This document shows, piece by piece, positions 11,388 through 21,466 of a stretch of 64,000 bases of DNA. The stretch lies in assembly GCA_030674185.1 (NCBI GenBank), contig CM060312.1:28307335-28371334 (forward strand), in the 5' to 3' direction. Below the pieces are notes generated by a model. That model was not told where the DNA came from. It searched no databases and worked only from the letters and a program-made list of their open reading frames with translations. The position numbers and the translations under genes are program-made. Source of the DNA: Monoplex corrugatus (lineage: Eukaryota > Mollusca > Gastropoda > Littorinimorpha > Ranellidae). The stretch's first letter is position 1. The number at the start of each line of letters is the position of its first letter.

Positions 11388-11560
11388 TAGTCTTGTGGGA
11401 ACCAATCTAAAGGTCTTCAGTACATGTTCTTGTGTTCCCCCTCTTAAATATTCAGAGTTGTTTTGGCCATTGCTTTGTAGTCTTGTGGGAACCAGTTTAA
11501 AGATCTTCTGCTTACATTCTTGTGTTCCTCCTCCCAATTGTTGTTATTTTTTCCCCATGG
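11388..11560. repeat. 90-bp imperfect tandem duplication
   Basis: The block TAGTCTTGTGGGAACCA ... AAGATCTTC ... TTCTTGTGTTCC occurs at 11388 and again at 11478. Substitutions show the duplication is not recent. Confidence 0.8.
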
Positions 11561-11934
11561 ACATTTTCCTATTTCATGACACTGTGTCCAGAGAGAAAGT
11601 AAAATTGAAACTCAATTCTCTTCAAAATGATGGCAGCTAGACAGACTTACCTATTTGGACCATTGAACACACATGTTGAAACATGAGTGCTGCTCCGATA
11701 ATTGTGATATTCTCAGTCAAGTCAGCTTTCTTTGGATTTCACTGCAAGAGGGTTGTTTCCTTGTTGTTGAATCTCAGAACATTTTACCTGTAAGGTCTAC
11801 AGAGTTTGGTGACCACAAGCTTTCACTCTTACCGTGAAATTTTGTGACGTCTTGAAGGGAGACTGAAAGTTTGTGTCAGATAAATCCATAGACCTTGCAG
11901 TGGTTGTGGGTTCAACTCTCATGCTGGTCACAGG

Positions 11935-12310
11935 TCTAGTTGTCTGTTAGATCAGTCAGTTGGTTATACAACTCTGCTGATAACACGTGGTTACGTGTTT
12001 GTCCTTTGGGCAGGCCACAGATATTTATGCCGGTTGGCTGGCTATTTTGATAAAAATTGTGGACTCAAGACCTGATGTCTTGAGTTCATTCCCATCCTTC
12101 AACGGGAAAAACAAAGGCCTGTTAACTGCCTATCTGAATACTCCAATCATTCTGGTTGTGTCAGTGTTTCATTGGTCCCATTCCTCTTCTCATATTATTT
12201 CCAGCACATAGGGTTTTGTGCAGGCTTAAGGTGTCTGCCAGATATTTGCTGGCAGATTTGAGTGGAATGGGTGTGGAATTGTCCGAGTGCATTGAATCCC
12301 TCTTAAACAA
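11935..12310 (+). mobile_element. SINE family B copy (tRNA-headed)
   Basis: An A-box-like sequence (GATCAGTCAGTTGGTTA, about 11951-11967) and a B-box-like one (TTGAGTTCATTCCC, about 12080-12093) are followed by a body with TTTGTGCAGGCTTAAGG, GCTGGCAGATTTGAGTGGAA and GGAATTGTCCGAGTGCATTG. The same blocks recur at 41.93-42.06 kb (+) and, inverted, at 45.83-46.15 and 46.69-46.99 kb. Diverged and presumably dead. Confidence 0.7.
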
Positions 12311-12677
12311 AATTTATATTTCATAGAGCTTGCAGGTAAGCTGTTTTGACCATATCTTTACACATGCTTGGTGATGGAGGATGGAGAGACTTGAGTTCGA
12401 TCATGAGCTGTTTTGAGATTTCTGTATTGTATTTGTTTCTTAGATTGAAAAGATAGTTTTGCAGGCAAAATTTTTGCAGGCTAAATTGATGACTTGCTTC
12501 TTCAGCTGTTCATGCTGTCTGTATGCATAACTCTCCAATTATGAAAAGATAAGTAGGGGCTAATTGAGATACAAGATTGTCAGACGATAGGTAAACACTT
12601 TCTCTGTGTGTGACAGTTGCAGGCAAAAATTAATGGTTACTGAGATGACTTTAGACTTTAGGATTCATGGCACTTAA

Positions 12678-12853
12678 CCCTTTGACTCCCGCACCCTGTC
12701 CACCAGCATCCTGCATAGTCAACGACACTAGCAAAGCAAAAACTTGACCCTTTGACTCCCTCACCCTATCCCTGCAGGAAGCTGGTGGATAGGGTGAGGG
12801 AGTCGAAGGGTCAAGTTTTTGCAGTTAGTGGATAGGGTGCGGGAGTCAAAGGG
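12678..12853. mobile_element. TTAA-flanked nested-palindrome MITE, 176 bp
   Basis: Flanked by TTAA on both sides (12674-12677, 12854-12857). Terminal inverted repeats of about 26 bp begin CCCTTTGACTCCCGCACCCT. Inside is a second inverted pair with nearly the same sequence (TTGACCCTTTGACTCCCTCA against its complement), so the element is a hairpin within a hairpin. TTAA targets and CCC ends are typical of piggyBac-type elements. It has no coding capacity and would depend on a transposase encoded elsewhere. Confidence 0.8.
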
Positions 12854-15127
12854 TTAAACTGGAAGGCTTCTTAAATTCATGACTGTAATTTCTATTGAGT
12901 ATGACTGATAGTAAGGTCACAGCTGCATTATGGTATAAGGTTCTGGTTTGTCAGAGAGGGGATGCTTGACAATGAATTTCTTCTAAAGATGTGACAGAAA
13001 GCTAAGACTAACTATGTATCACAGAAACTGTTATGACGAATTGAATGAAAGTTCCATGTACATGATTTACATATTTGTCATGAAATAATTGGAGTCTTGT
13101 CAGTTTTTATAAAAATGTGTTTTGTTCTAGTTTATTTTATCTTATCTCATGTGATAACTGTCAGTCTCAGGACACAGTTGTAGTCTGTTATTGATATGAT
13201 TCCACTTTGAATAGACATGACTGACAGAATGGAAGTTATTTGTTATGTTTGTTTGTAGTTATTTGTGTGACAAAGGACTGGTGTGTTGCACATAAAAGGT
13301 CTAAATGAATGGGTGTAGACATGTACTGATGTAGGTATTTTGAAAGCAAAGTATGGATCTACATTGGAAAATGCTAAAAGGTCAGACATTGGGTAAACAG
13401 TTATCACATGTGTAAATGATAAACTTATGGTGTTCACAGTGCAGTAACAAGAGCTGATGTTTTATATCAGACAAAAAGTTTTGTTGAAAAATTTTATGTT
13501 CTTGATGTCCTTTGAATAGTTGGTCGTGAATAGCTCCGGGCTGGGCACCAGCGTAAACCACTCTGCAGTAATGTATGTATTTCAACTGTGAGTGAATTAT
13601 GTAAGGTCACAGTTTCACGTGAGACTTGTCATCAGTCCAATTTTATAAAGAGACATGAGAGGTGTAGCGTTAGTGGGAGCACAAGGACCCTTGAATGCCA
13701 CCAGTTTTTACTGTCATCTTTTCTGTACTTTAATTGTTTCTGTATTGTTTCTCAGTACTCTGTTGTTTCATTATTTTTTTTTAATTTGCTTTTTGTGTGG
13801 ATCGGGGGAGAACTTGAATCACATGTTGGGTAGTATCCACGCTGTCTTCTGGCTTGGACAGGGGCTTGGTTATTGTTGCCTACTGATGACTGTACATTGT
13901 TATCTACTCATAATCACATGTTCCTAAGACATTGTTCAACAGGTCAGCTTCCTACTATATTGGTGCTGCTGCCTGCACAGCATTCAGTTCACGATGGTGG
14001 TCCATACCACTGGACGTCCAGCTAGCAAGGTCGAGAGAATGATTTTGTTGCTGTGCAGCAGGACTTTACATTTAATCTATTCCAGATATAGTTGCTTGCT
14101 GGATAGTTGGTTGTGATCTTCCTCAATCTTGAGGGTCAGACCATCACCATATGAGAAAAGCTTGATGTTTTAGAAGGTGCTGTTGTCTTTTCTTAGAAAG
14201 GGGTAGGAATGAAATGGAACTGCTGGATGAACAATAGAAAGGATATTTTTTGCCTTTGGATTTTGCAGTGTGTTGGCATCATAAAAAGATTTTTTGTGTG
14301 TTTTTAGAGAGATCTTCTTTGCTGTTTTTTTTAACCAAATTTTGCTTTTAGTTCAAGCGCAATAAGCAGTCACAAAGGTACATGACTGATAAGACATGAT
14401 ACATTTAGGTTACAGTAACTTTCCTAGAAGAGTACAAAGTTTCCAGCAGTGATTTTTCTGCTCTTTTGTTAATGGACATTTTGGTCAGTCATTCAGCCTA
14501 AGTGGGGGATGCAACTTTTGATGATGCCACCATGAAAAATGAGCATTAATTTGTAAAGCATAAGTAAACTCATTTTTCAAGATCACACTGTCACATAAAA
14601 AAGGAAGTTCCAATATGGGCAGTTCTGGAGGTCATGCTTGGGTTGATAGTTTGTTTTCTGTGTATAAATGATGTACATTTCGTTGTTGTTTTAATTTGTA
14701 AAAGCTGGAAGGGTATGTGAAGTGGAAGGAGAGAAAATGTTATGTCATTAGGACAAGGAACATTTATTTCAGATTTAGATACATGTGGGTAAGTCATTTC
14801 ATGCAGTATTCATGTGGAAAAATGAGCAGTTGCAGTGACAAAATATTATAGCTGTGAAAGCATGATCAGCTGTATTTTTAGAATCTCATTCGATGACTGT
14901 ATCATGGTATGTAAATGATTTTATTTTTGTAAATTATGAATTTTGAAATGTTATTTGTAATATTTATACTGTCTTCTTAAACTTGCTGTGAAAGTGATTG
15001 GTGTGCATTCAGTCTTACATCTTAGTCTCTCTGGGCAGAACATACAATCATAAGTAAAATTTTGCAAATGAAAATACTGAAAAACTTGCCCATAATCCAT
15101 TTAAACACTGTTCATAACAATTACAAG

Positions 15128-15231
15128 TAAGGGGAAACTCAAGCAAAATGGTTTTCGATAGTGCCTGGAAGTATTTTCTTAAGGGGAAAGTCCAGCAAAA
15201 TGGTTTTCAATAGTACTTGGAAGCATTTTCA
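15128..15231. repeat. 52-bp tandem duplication
   Basis: Two adjacent copies starting AAGGGGAAA and containing AGCAAAATGGTTTTC, with about 8 differences. Confidence 0.85.
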
Positions 15232-16604
15232 TATAACACTGCATTGAAAAACTCCCAAGAAATTTGCTTATATGATTGTCTTTTTTCATCAAAACTGGAA
15301 TGCCTCCCCCCCCCCCCCCCCCCCAACTTCAAAAACAAACAAACAAACAAAAAACCCAACAAACAAAAACAAAATAAGATGTAAAAAAAAAAAAAAAAGA
15401 ACCTAACAGATTTTGAAGCATACAGATTTTTTCTCATGAGAAGTAGGACAATGGGGTTTGAGATTCTTCAATGAGTATTGAATGTTTAATACCATTGTAA
15501 ATCATTGATTCTTCTTTAATTGTTAACACAATATTTAGGTACATGTTATTGAACCTTTTCCTCTGATTAACGTTTAAGCTATTCACACTTCTTATCTGCC
15601 ATCTCCCTTTCATCCCCAGCTAATGCTTCTCTTTCCTATTGAAGAATTATGTAAGGATTCATTGTTTGCATGGTTAGCTATGAATTTACTGTAGTACATA
15701 TGTGTAAACATATGTTTATTGTGTGTCTAGAAAAAAATTACGTATATGTCTGCTTTATTTTGTGTAGATATACTGATTTAAAAACAAAAGTCTAAAAAAT
15801 GCAAGTACCCTATCTATTTTGTGTGAGTTGTTGCGTTAATACTTGAAACCAAGCCAGTTGGGTACTGATGATATGTGTACACAAATGTCTGTTTCTGACT
15901 CTCCGTATTGTCATTCTGTGTAATTGTAAAGTCTTGTGTATATAATTTGAATGTGTCATTACTGTGTCTTGTGTTAATTCTACTACATGATAACTGATAC
16001 ATTATGTTCATTGAATATGTCATTGGAGATTGTTGAATTGTGCAGAACTTCGACTGACGACTGGTGAATTGTGCAACATTTTAAAACAGTAAATGAAGAA
16101 TGGCAAACAATGCAAAATACTTAAGATGGTCTCTTGAGTCTCTCATAGGTCGCTGTGTTTGGAAATTTTAGATTAATTTGTTGTCTCGTGATCATCCCTA
16201 AAGCTGGCAGTGTGCAGCTGACAAGAGTCACATTACTTGTGGTGTTTGAACAGATTGGTGTAACTGTTGATGTGGTATGGTTGTTAACTCTGTGTTCTTT
16301 TCTGTGTAAGAATAATGCTTAGATCTGTGTGAATTCAGTGGAATCTGTAAAATATTAGACATTGTGTTGTGGTTAAACATCAGTAACATTAGCACATTCG
16401 AAGATATCCAGAGTGCTTGCATTGTCTTCTCCCATCAAGGCTTCACTGGAGTGTCTGTGGTTTCTTTTGTTTTTCCTTTTTTTTGTGCTTTTTTTTTTTT
16501 GTTTTGTTTTGTTCATGGTAAAATTTAATGCAGAAAAATGCACCAACAGTGATTTTATATACGACTGTTGGCTTGTTGATGTTCTGATGAGTGTAGTCTG
16601 CAGT

Positions 16605-16715
16605 GCATCACATCATCGTCAAATCCAGTCAGTGCAGTGTACAGTGCACCACATTATTAATAGATCCAATCAGTGCAGTGTGCAGTGTGCCAGATTATCA
16701 TCAAGTCCAGTCTGC
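16605..16715. repeat. Degenerate ~44-bp tandem repeat
   Basis: Three successive blocks share ATCCAGTCAGTGCAGTGT or a close variant (about 16623, 16664, 16701). The reading frame that crosses them is a by-product. Confidence 0.6.
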
Positions 16716-17466
16716 ATGCTATCTTTTTGAATGCTAAAGTAGGGGTGGTTTTCTGTGCATCTACTTTGCTATGTTGTGTAAGTTTCCATGGAGGTTATCC
16801 GGTTCTATCTCATGATGTGAAATGTTTGGGGCAGAAACTGAGGTCCCCAGTGTGTGTTCTGTTTTCTGTGTACTACATTTCTGTGGCGCTTTCACACATG
16901 TTCAATTTGTGTGTGAGCACAATGTGCACTGAATATGTGGGGCTTATGCACACAAGACAGTGAATGACATGAAGCAAGTTAAGTTGTGATGATGATTGGC
17001 ATCCCCAACATCACAAGACTGAAATTAATATTTGATGCCTGCTCCAAGCCAGTGTAGAGTGAGGTGTACATCCTCCCTTCTCCGTGCTGCTGATGTCAAG
17101 TGGAAGAATTCTTGCCCTCCTACTCTGCTGTTTGGTGCATCTGATCTGATATAGATGAAGGTAATTTTGCTTTTAGGGACTTGCATTTCTTTTTTTCCAG
17201 TGAATTGATATCTTTGTTGGTGTAGTGTTTGTGGTGTGTTTGAGAGAGAATACAAATATGAAGAGTATACTGTTTGGTATAAAGGCCTTTCACAGGTAAC
17301 TTGGGAGAACTGGGTGGTGCATGGAATAATCAAACTTGATTGACATGTCACATAAAAAGAAGATTGCCTCATGATATGGACACCTGATCAGGGCACATTT
17401 AAAATTTGTTGTGTCACTGACTACATGATCATCAAATGTATATTCTTTGTACTGTTTGTTGTGGTT

Positions 17467-17794
17467 TATCAAAAAATCACAACCAAACTTAAGAGATAAT
17501 TCAAAAGTTGATAATAATGAAACTCGAATTATGTGTTAAACTATTAACTATGAAAGATATGTAATCAGAAATCACCATTATGTGTTGAACTATTAACTCT
17601 GAATAATATGATAATCAGAACTGACCAACGGTGTGGTCAGTTCTGATTATCATATTATTCAGAGTTAATAGTTCAACACATAATGGTGATTTCTGATTAC
17701 ATATCTTTCATAGTTAATAGTTTAACACATAATTCGAGTTTCATTATTATCAACTTTTGAATTATCTCTTAAGTTTGGTTGTGATTTTTTGATA
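17467..17794. repeat. Perfect 161-bp inverted repeat with 6-nt loop
   Basis: The left arm 17467-17627 and right arm 17634-17794 are exact reverse complements by base-by-base comparison; the loop is ACGGTG. Each arm also contains an imperfect ~50-bp direct repeat (blocks starting ATTATGTGTTAAACTATTAAC and ATTATGTGTTGAACTATTAAC). It is AT-rich with no coding content. A transcript would fold into a 161-bp duplex. It may be a fold-back element, a very recent inverted duplication, or a library/assembly artefact. Confidence 0.97.
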
Positions 17795-17959
17795 TGTACT
17801 AAACATAAAGTATGAAAATATATGATAATGATAACTTTTCATTGGTTTCATTAGTAATGCACCTTTTGATGAGTTATTTACGCAAATTGGATGTATTTAC
17901 AGTTATAGTATTTACTGTCATGATTTCTTGATTGTAAATTGTTGCTGGCATTGTCTTTA

Positions 17960-18147
17960 GTTGTGTTGATGCTGCTGGTGAGTTTGGCATTCAGAGTATC
18001 CTTGTATCTCTTAGTGGCTTCTCTAGTCATGATACCGGTATCCTTGCTTCAGCTCTCGATACAGGGAGCATTGTAGTGATGCAGTTGTCTTCCATCCATA
18101 CGGTGTGTCCTACCCAGTAAAACTGGCATTTGATAAATAGAGATTCT
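17960..18147 (-). pseudogene. Older LINE, C-terminal remnant (outer layer of nest)
   Basis: The minus strand shows decayed versions of a common LINE C-terminal region: 'YWVGHTVWMEDN' (family RWxGHVxRMxD), 'LYRELKQG' and 'TKRYKDTL', in shifting frames. This piece and the piece at 21067-21460 (-) are two parts of one element, separated by the younger plus-strand LINE and joined by its target-site duplication (ATACTTGGCAAA at 18148-18159 and 21055-21066). Confidence 0.7.
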
Positions 18148-18159
18148 ATACTTGGCAAA
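18148..18159. repeat. Left target-site duplication of the nested LINE
   Basis: ATACTTGGCAAA, repeated exactly at 21055-21066. Together they bracket the plus-strand LINE. Confidence 0.8.
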
Positions 18160-18409
18160 AAGATATATATGTCAAAATCATTTTTCTTTGTACTTCCAAA
18201 GAAAGCAGGAGCTATAGAATGCGAACTCCATCGTACAGTCAGCTAGATGAGTCATGTAACAAAAGTTCTTTTAAGAATAATCATGATGAGGACAAAGAAC
18301 ATAATCATAAGAGAAATTACGGAAGAACGATGTGGATTTGCTGAAGAGAAAGGAACTATTAATTCCATATATGTCCTAAGCACTATCATAGAGAGGTCTG
18401 TCAAAACTA

Positions 18410-20044
18410 CACTACGCACAAAAAGTTAAGGATCACTTGCACAAAAATTCATAACTTTCAAAATAAAAAAGCCAATGCGTTGAAGTTTGGCAAACATTTA
18501 ATTCCATGCTTTAGTGATAACGATACACAATTGCCTTCAATTTCGAGCAATCGTTTGGTGTGTACATTTGATCAAAGTGTGTACGTATCGAAATTTGATT
18601 TCCCAAAGTCATTGAAATCACAGGACAGGGCATTCTGATACTCCCAAAAGTTCAGTAATGCGTGTAACCGCCATGGCTGTTCTGGCACTCGACGCAGCGA
18701 GTCCTCATCGAGTTGACCAGGTTGGTGAAGATCCTCTGTGGAAGCGCCTGCCACTCAGCCTGCAGCATCTGGTAGAGGTGTTGGGCATCCCTGGGAGGGG
18801 GGGGTGGTTGCTCCTCACTTTGCGATCCAGCTCATCCCAGAGGTTCTCAGTCGGGTTGAGATCGGGACTGCATGCTGGCCACTCCATTCTGTTGACTCCA
18901 GACTGCTGCAGGAAGTCGTTGACCACCCTTGCCCTGTGGGGGCGAGCGTTGTCATCCTGGTAGACAGCCGTTGGTCCCATCTGCTGCAGTGTAGGCACAG
19001 CCAGTGGTCGAAGGATCTCATCCCGGTATCGGAGGCCAGTCAGGTTACCCTGTACATGATACAAGGATGTTCTGTGGTGAAGGCTGAAGGCCCCCCAGAC
19101 CATTACAGAACCTCCACCAAAGGCCACCTTTTCTTGGACAGTGGTGTCAATAAAGCGTTGCCCTGGGCGCCTCCAGACCCTCAGTCGGCCGTCGTTGTGG
19201 TTCATGGTGAAGCGTGATTCATCAATGAACAGGACCTGGGACCATTGCAGACGTGTCCACCTCACGTGACGTCTGCAGAAGGCGCGGCGTGCTGCCCTAT
19301 GGGCTGGAGTTAAGCGTGGCCGTACAGCTGGGCGACGAGAACGGAGGTTAAACCCATGAAGGCGGTTCCGTATGGTCTGTTGGCTGATGTTGATGTTAGT
19401 AGCCACCCTCAGCTGCCTTCGAATGATGCTGGAAGAGGCTGTTCTTGTCTGCAGGGCTTGTCGTTCAATGAGACGATCTTCACGTGGGTTTGTCTTCTTC
19501 GGTCGACCAGATCTGCGTCTTTCATGGACCCTCCCAGTGGCTGTGAAGCGTTGAATCAGTCTGACAATGACCGAGATGGACACCTGAAGTCGCCTGGCCA
19601 CTTCTCGCTTGGGAACACCATCTTGGAACCATGCAACAGCTCGTCCCCTCTCAAACTCGCTCAATTTTCGTCGTGGAGGCATTGTCAGATCAGGCCTACT
19701 ACTGGTGGAATGTCTTCTTATAAAGCCAAGCAAGAGACAGCATCTCACACATAAACAGCAGTGCTTGCACGTGCATAATGGTTTTTCCATCTGGCTTGTG
19801 CAATGTGTTCAGGCAGAACGGTCCTAAACAAGGTCCTTTTTCGCAAGTTTCCGCTTTTCCGTTTGCGGCCAAGCTCAGTAGTAGAGAATCCCGTGCAATT
19901 TTCGCACTAACACAACATCGCCCACTTACAGCTGAACAAGAATTCATAACAATTTGGCTGGACTGAGAAATAAATAACAGTAGCGAGCTGAGTTTATTAC
20001 GCACCTGTTTTCTCATAGTGATCCTTAACTTTTTGTGCGTAGCT
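18410..20044 (-). mobile_element. Tc1-like DNA transposon, near-complete, perfect TIRs
   Basis: A 1,635-bp element flanked by TA on both sides (18408-18409 and 20045-20046), the standard Tc1/mariner target duplication. Terminal inverted repeats 18412-18436 and 20018-20042 match at 25 of 25 positions (CTACGCACAAAAAG...). It carries one transposase gene on the minus strand. Perfect termini and a nearly open gene mean a young insertion compared with its LINE host. Confidence 0.95.
18652..19682 (-). CDS. Tc1-like transposase (DD34E) with one late frameshift
   Basis: Cut-and-paste transposase. The start MPPRRKLSEF at 19682 is chosen because it gives the normal short N-terminus; an in-frame ATG at 19790 is also possible. 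Seen: paired HTH (GRAVAWFQDGVPKREVARRL), 'RRRSGRPKK', catalytic D1 in 'VLFIDESRF', D2 in 'YQDDNARPHRA', E in 'WPACSPDLNPTENLWDE'. Exactly 34 residues separate D2 and E, as in Tc1. All three catalytic residues are present. After 'KVRSNHPP' the frame shifts inside a C8 run (about 18799-18806): the open frame runs on to a stop at 18705, while the family-like C-terminus (QMLQAEWQALPQ, NLVNSMRTRC) continues in another frame to a stop at 18652. Whether the run length is real or an assembly error decides if it is intact. Confidence 0.93.
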
Positions 20045-21054
20045 TATTAATGTCATACATATCCTAGGAACTATCATAGAGAGGTCTGTCGAGTTGAATA
20101 AGGATTTATATTTTTGCATTGTTGATTATTCCAAGGCTTTTGATCAGGTAAGACATGAAGAATTGATCAACCATCTAGAAAGGCTCAATGTTGATGAAAA
20201 AGATCTACGAATAATCAGAAATGTGTATTGGGAACAAACAGCACCAATGAGAATAGAAAACTGTAAAAGCTCTTTCCAAAATATCAAAAGAGGGGTAAGG
20301 CAGGGATGTGTTCTGTCACCAGATTTGTTTTCACTTTACAGTGAATCATCATGAGGAACCTAGATGAATGCTCTGGGAAAAAGGTTGGAGGAAAAATGAT
20401 AGTCTTAGTTACACAGATGACACAGTGCTAATTGCAGAAAATGTAAAAGACCTATGAAGTCTTGTGAACATAATAGAAATAAAAAGCAAAAGTAAAAGGC
20501 TGGAGCTAAATAGCAAGAAGACTGAAGTTATGGTAATCAGTAAAAAACGAGAAATCCCCTCATGCAAATAACAGCAAATGAATAACAGCAAATGACATAA
20601 CAAGACAGGCTGATAAGTTTGAATATCTGGGAATGGTCATCTCAAAAGAAGGCAGATGTACATCAGAAATAGCCAGCAGAATCGACCAAGCTAAAACAGC
20701 ATTTAGGAAGATGGAAAGCGTTCTTACCAGCAAATGCTTTTTAACTAACATCAAGATGAGAGTTCTTGAGTGTTAGATAGAACAGAGGCAGACACAAGAA
20801 CAGCATTGATAAGGAAGATTAGAAAACCAAGCAACATTTATTGGACATTTTATGAAGCAAGAGAAATTAGAGCACCTGGTCACAACAGGAAAGCTGGAGA
20901 GAAGGAGAGCGCCTGGTAGACCCAATATTGGACAGATTTGCGGGGTGGCTGAGGACAGAGAGGGTGGGAGATGTACTTCCAGCTACAAGGGACAGATTTG
21001 TATGGAGGGCCATGATCACAAAGCCATGCGGCAGGGCACATAATGATGATGATG

Positions 21055-21066
21055 ATACTTGGCAAA
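21055..21066. repeat. Right target-site duplication of the nested LINE
   Basis: ATACTTGGCAAA, identical to 18148-18159 and directly after the (ATG)n tail. Confidence 0.8.
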
Positions 21067-21460
21067 CCACACCACTTCAAAACTTATATTGGACACCCAG
21101 TCTTGCGACATAATCGGTGATGTTGCATATCTTGTGCAGATATCTTTGGTAGAATGTTCCATTGTGGAATGTGCCGTCAATAAGTAGTCCAGATCTCTCA
21201 GCAGTATAGCAGGGTGGTTAGGCTGTTGCTTGTGGAGATCCTGATGCCATGATCTTGCCACAACCTCTTTGTCCGTCTTCTAAAGGTGGAGCTACATCTT
21301 GCAGATGCGCAGCGCTGCGCCACCTCAGCATTGAGAGATCCATTGTTGCTCACTGTACCACCTAGGTAGCACAATTCATCTACAGTCTCGATCTTCTGGT
21401 TGTTGATGACGATTGGAGGTGGTAAATTGCCAGAGACCCAAGATGTTGGCTGAAACATGT
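21067..21460 (-). pseudogene. Older LINE, RT thumb/connection remnant (outer layer of nest)
   Basis: The minus strand reads 'VINNQKIETVDELCYLGGTV', 'NNGSLNAEVAQRCASARC' and 'FRRRTKRLWQDHGIRIST', then 'TLLYC': the LINE block that follows the YxDD motif and precedes the C-terminal domain. The frame is open for about 86 codons, then decays. Its continuation is at 17960-18147 (-). Confidence 0.8.
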
Positions 21461-21466
21461 CTCTTT

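Larger units (their letters stand above)
9301..11930. other. Non-coding T/G-rich stretch
   Basis: No coding exon seen. It holds a C18 homopolymer (9373-9390), a degenerate TTAA-flanked MITE (10104-10217), a (TG)n/(CG) tract (10671-10738) and an imperfect 90-bp tandem duplication (about 11388-11560). Long T runs on the plus strand match the composition of the whole 8-31 kb block. Confidence 0.5.
12860..17460. other. Non-coding T/G-rich stretch
   Basis: No exon with plausible splice sites and protein-like content was seen. It contains a 52-bp tandem duplication (15128-15231), a C19 run followed by A-rich repeats (15306-15400) and a degenerate three-unit repeat (about 16605-16715). Confidence 0.45.
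18353..20095 (+). repeat. 51-bp in-frame tandem duplication in the LINE, split by the Tc1
   Basis: With the Tc1 removed, the LINE contains two adjacent 51-bp units (18353-18403, and the equivalent after 20044) both carrying ACTATCATAGAGAGGTCTGT, with about 6 differences over 46 bp. In protein the 17-residue unit reads SIYVLSTIIERSV and then VIHILGTIIERSV. The Tc1 lies exactly at the start of the second unit. Confidence 0.75.
18160..21054 (+). mobile_element. 5'-truncated LINE (RT) inserted in the older LINE and interrupted by a Tc1
   Basis: A non-LTR retrotransposon, reading through two segments (18160-18409 and 20045-21054). Seen in translation: 'ITEERCGFAEEKGTINSIYV' (left), then 'FCIVDYSKAFDQVRHEELI' (RT motif A), 'IKRGVRQGCVLSPDLFSLY' (motif B), and 'YTDDTVLIAENVKDL' (motif C, YxDD with both Asp kept, frame broken just before it). 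After these come 'LELNSKKTEVMVISKK' and 'FEYLGMVISKEGRCTSEIAS'. A deletion follows near 20775, then 'EHLVTTGKLERRRAPGRP'. It ends in (ATG)n at 21041-21054, a typical LINE tail, directly before the right TSD. Several stops and frameshifts; not active. Confidence 0.88.
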
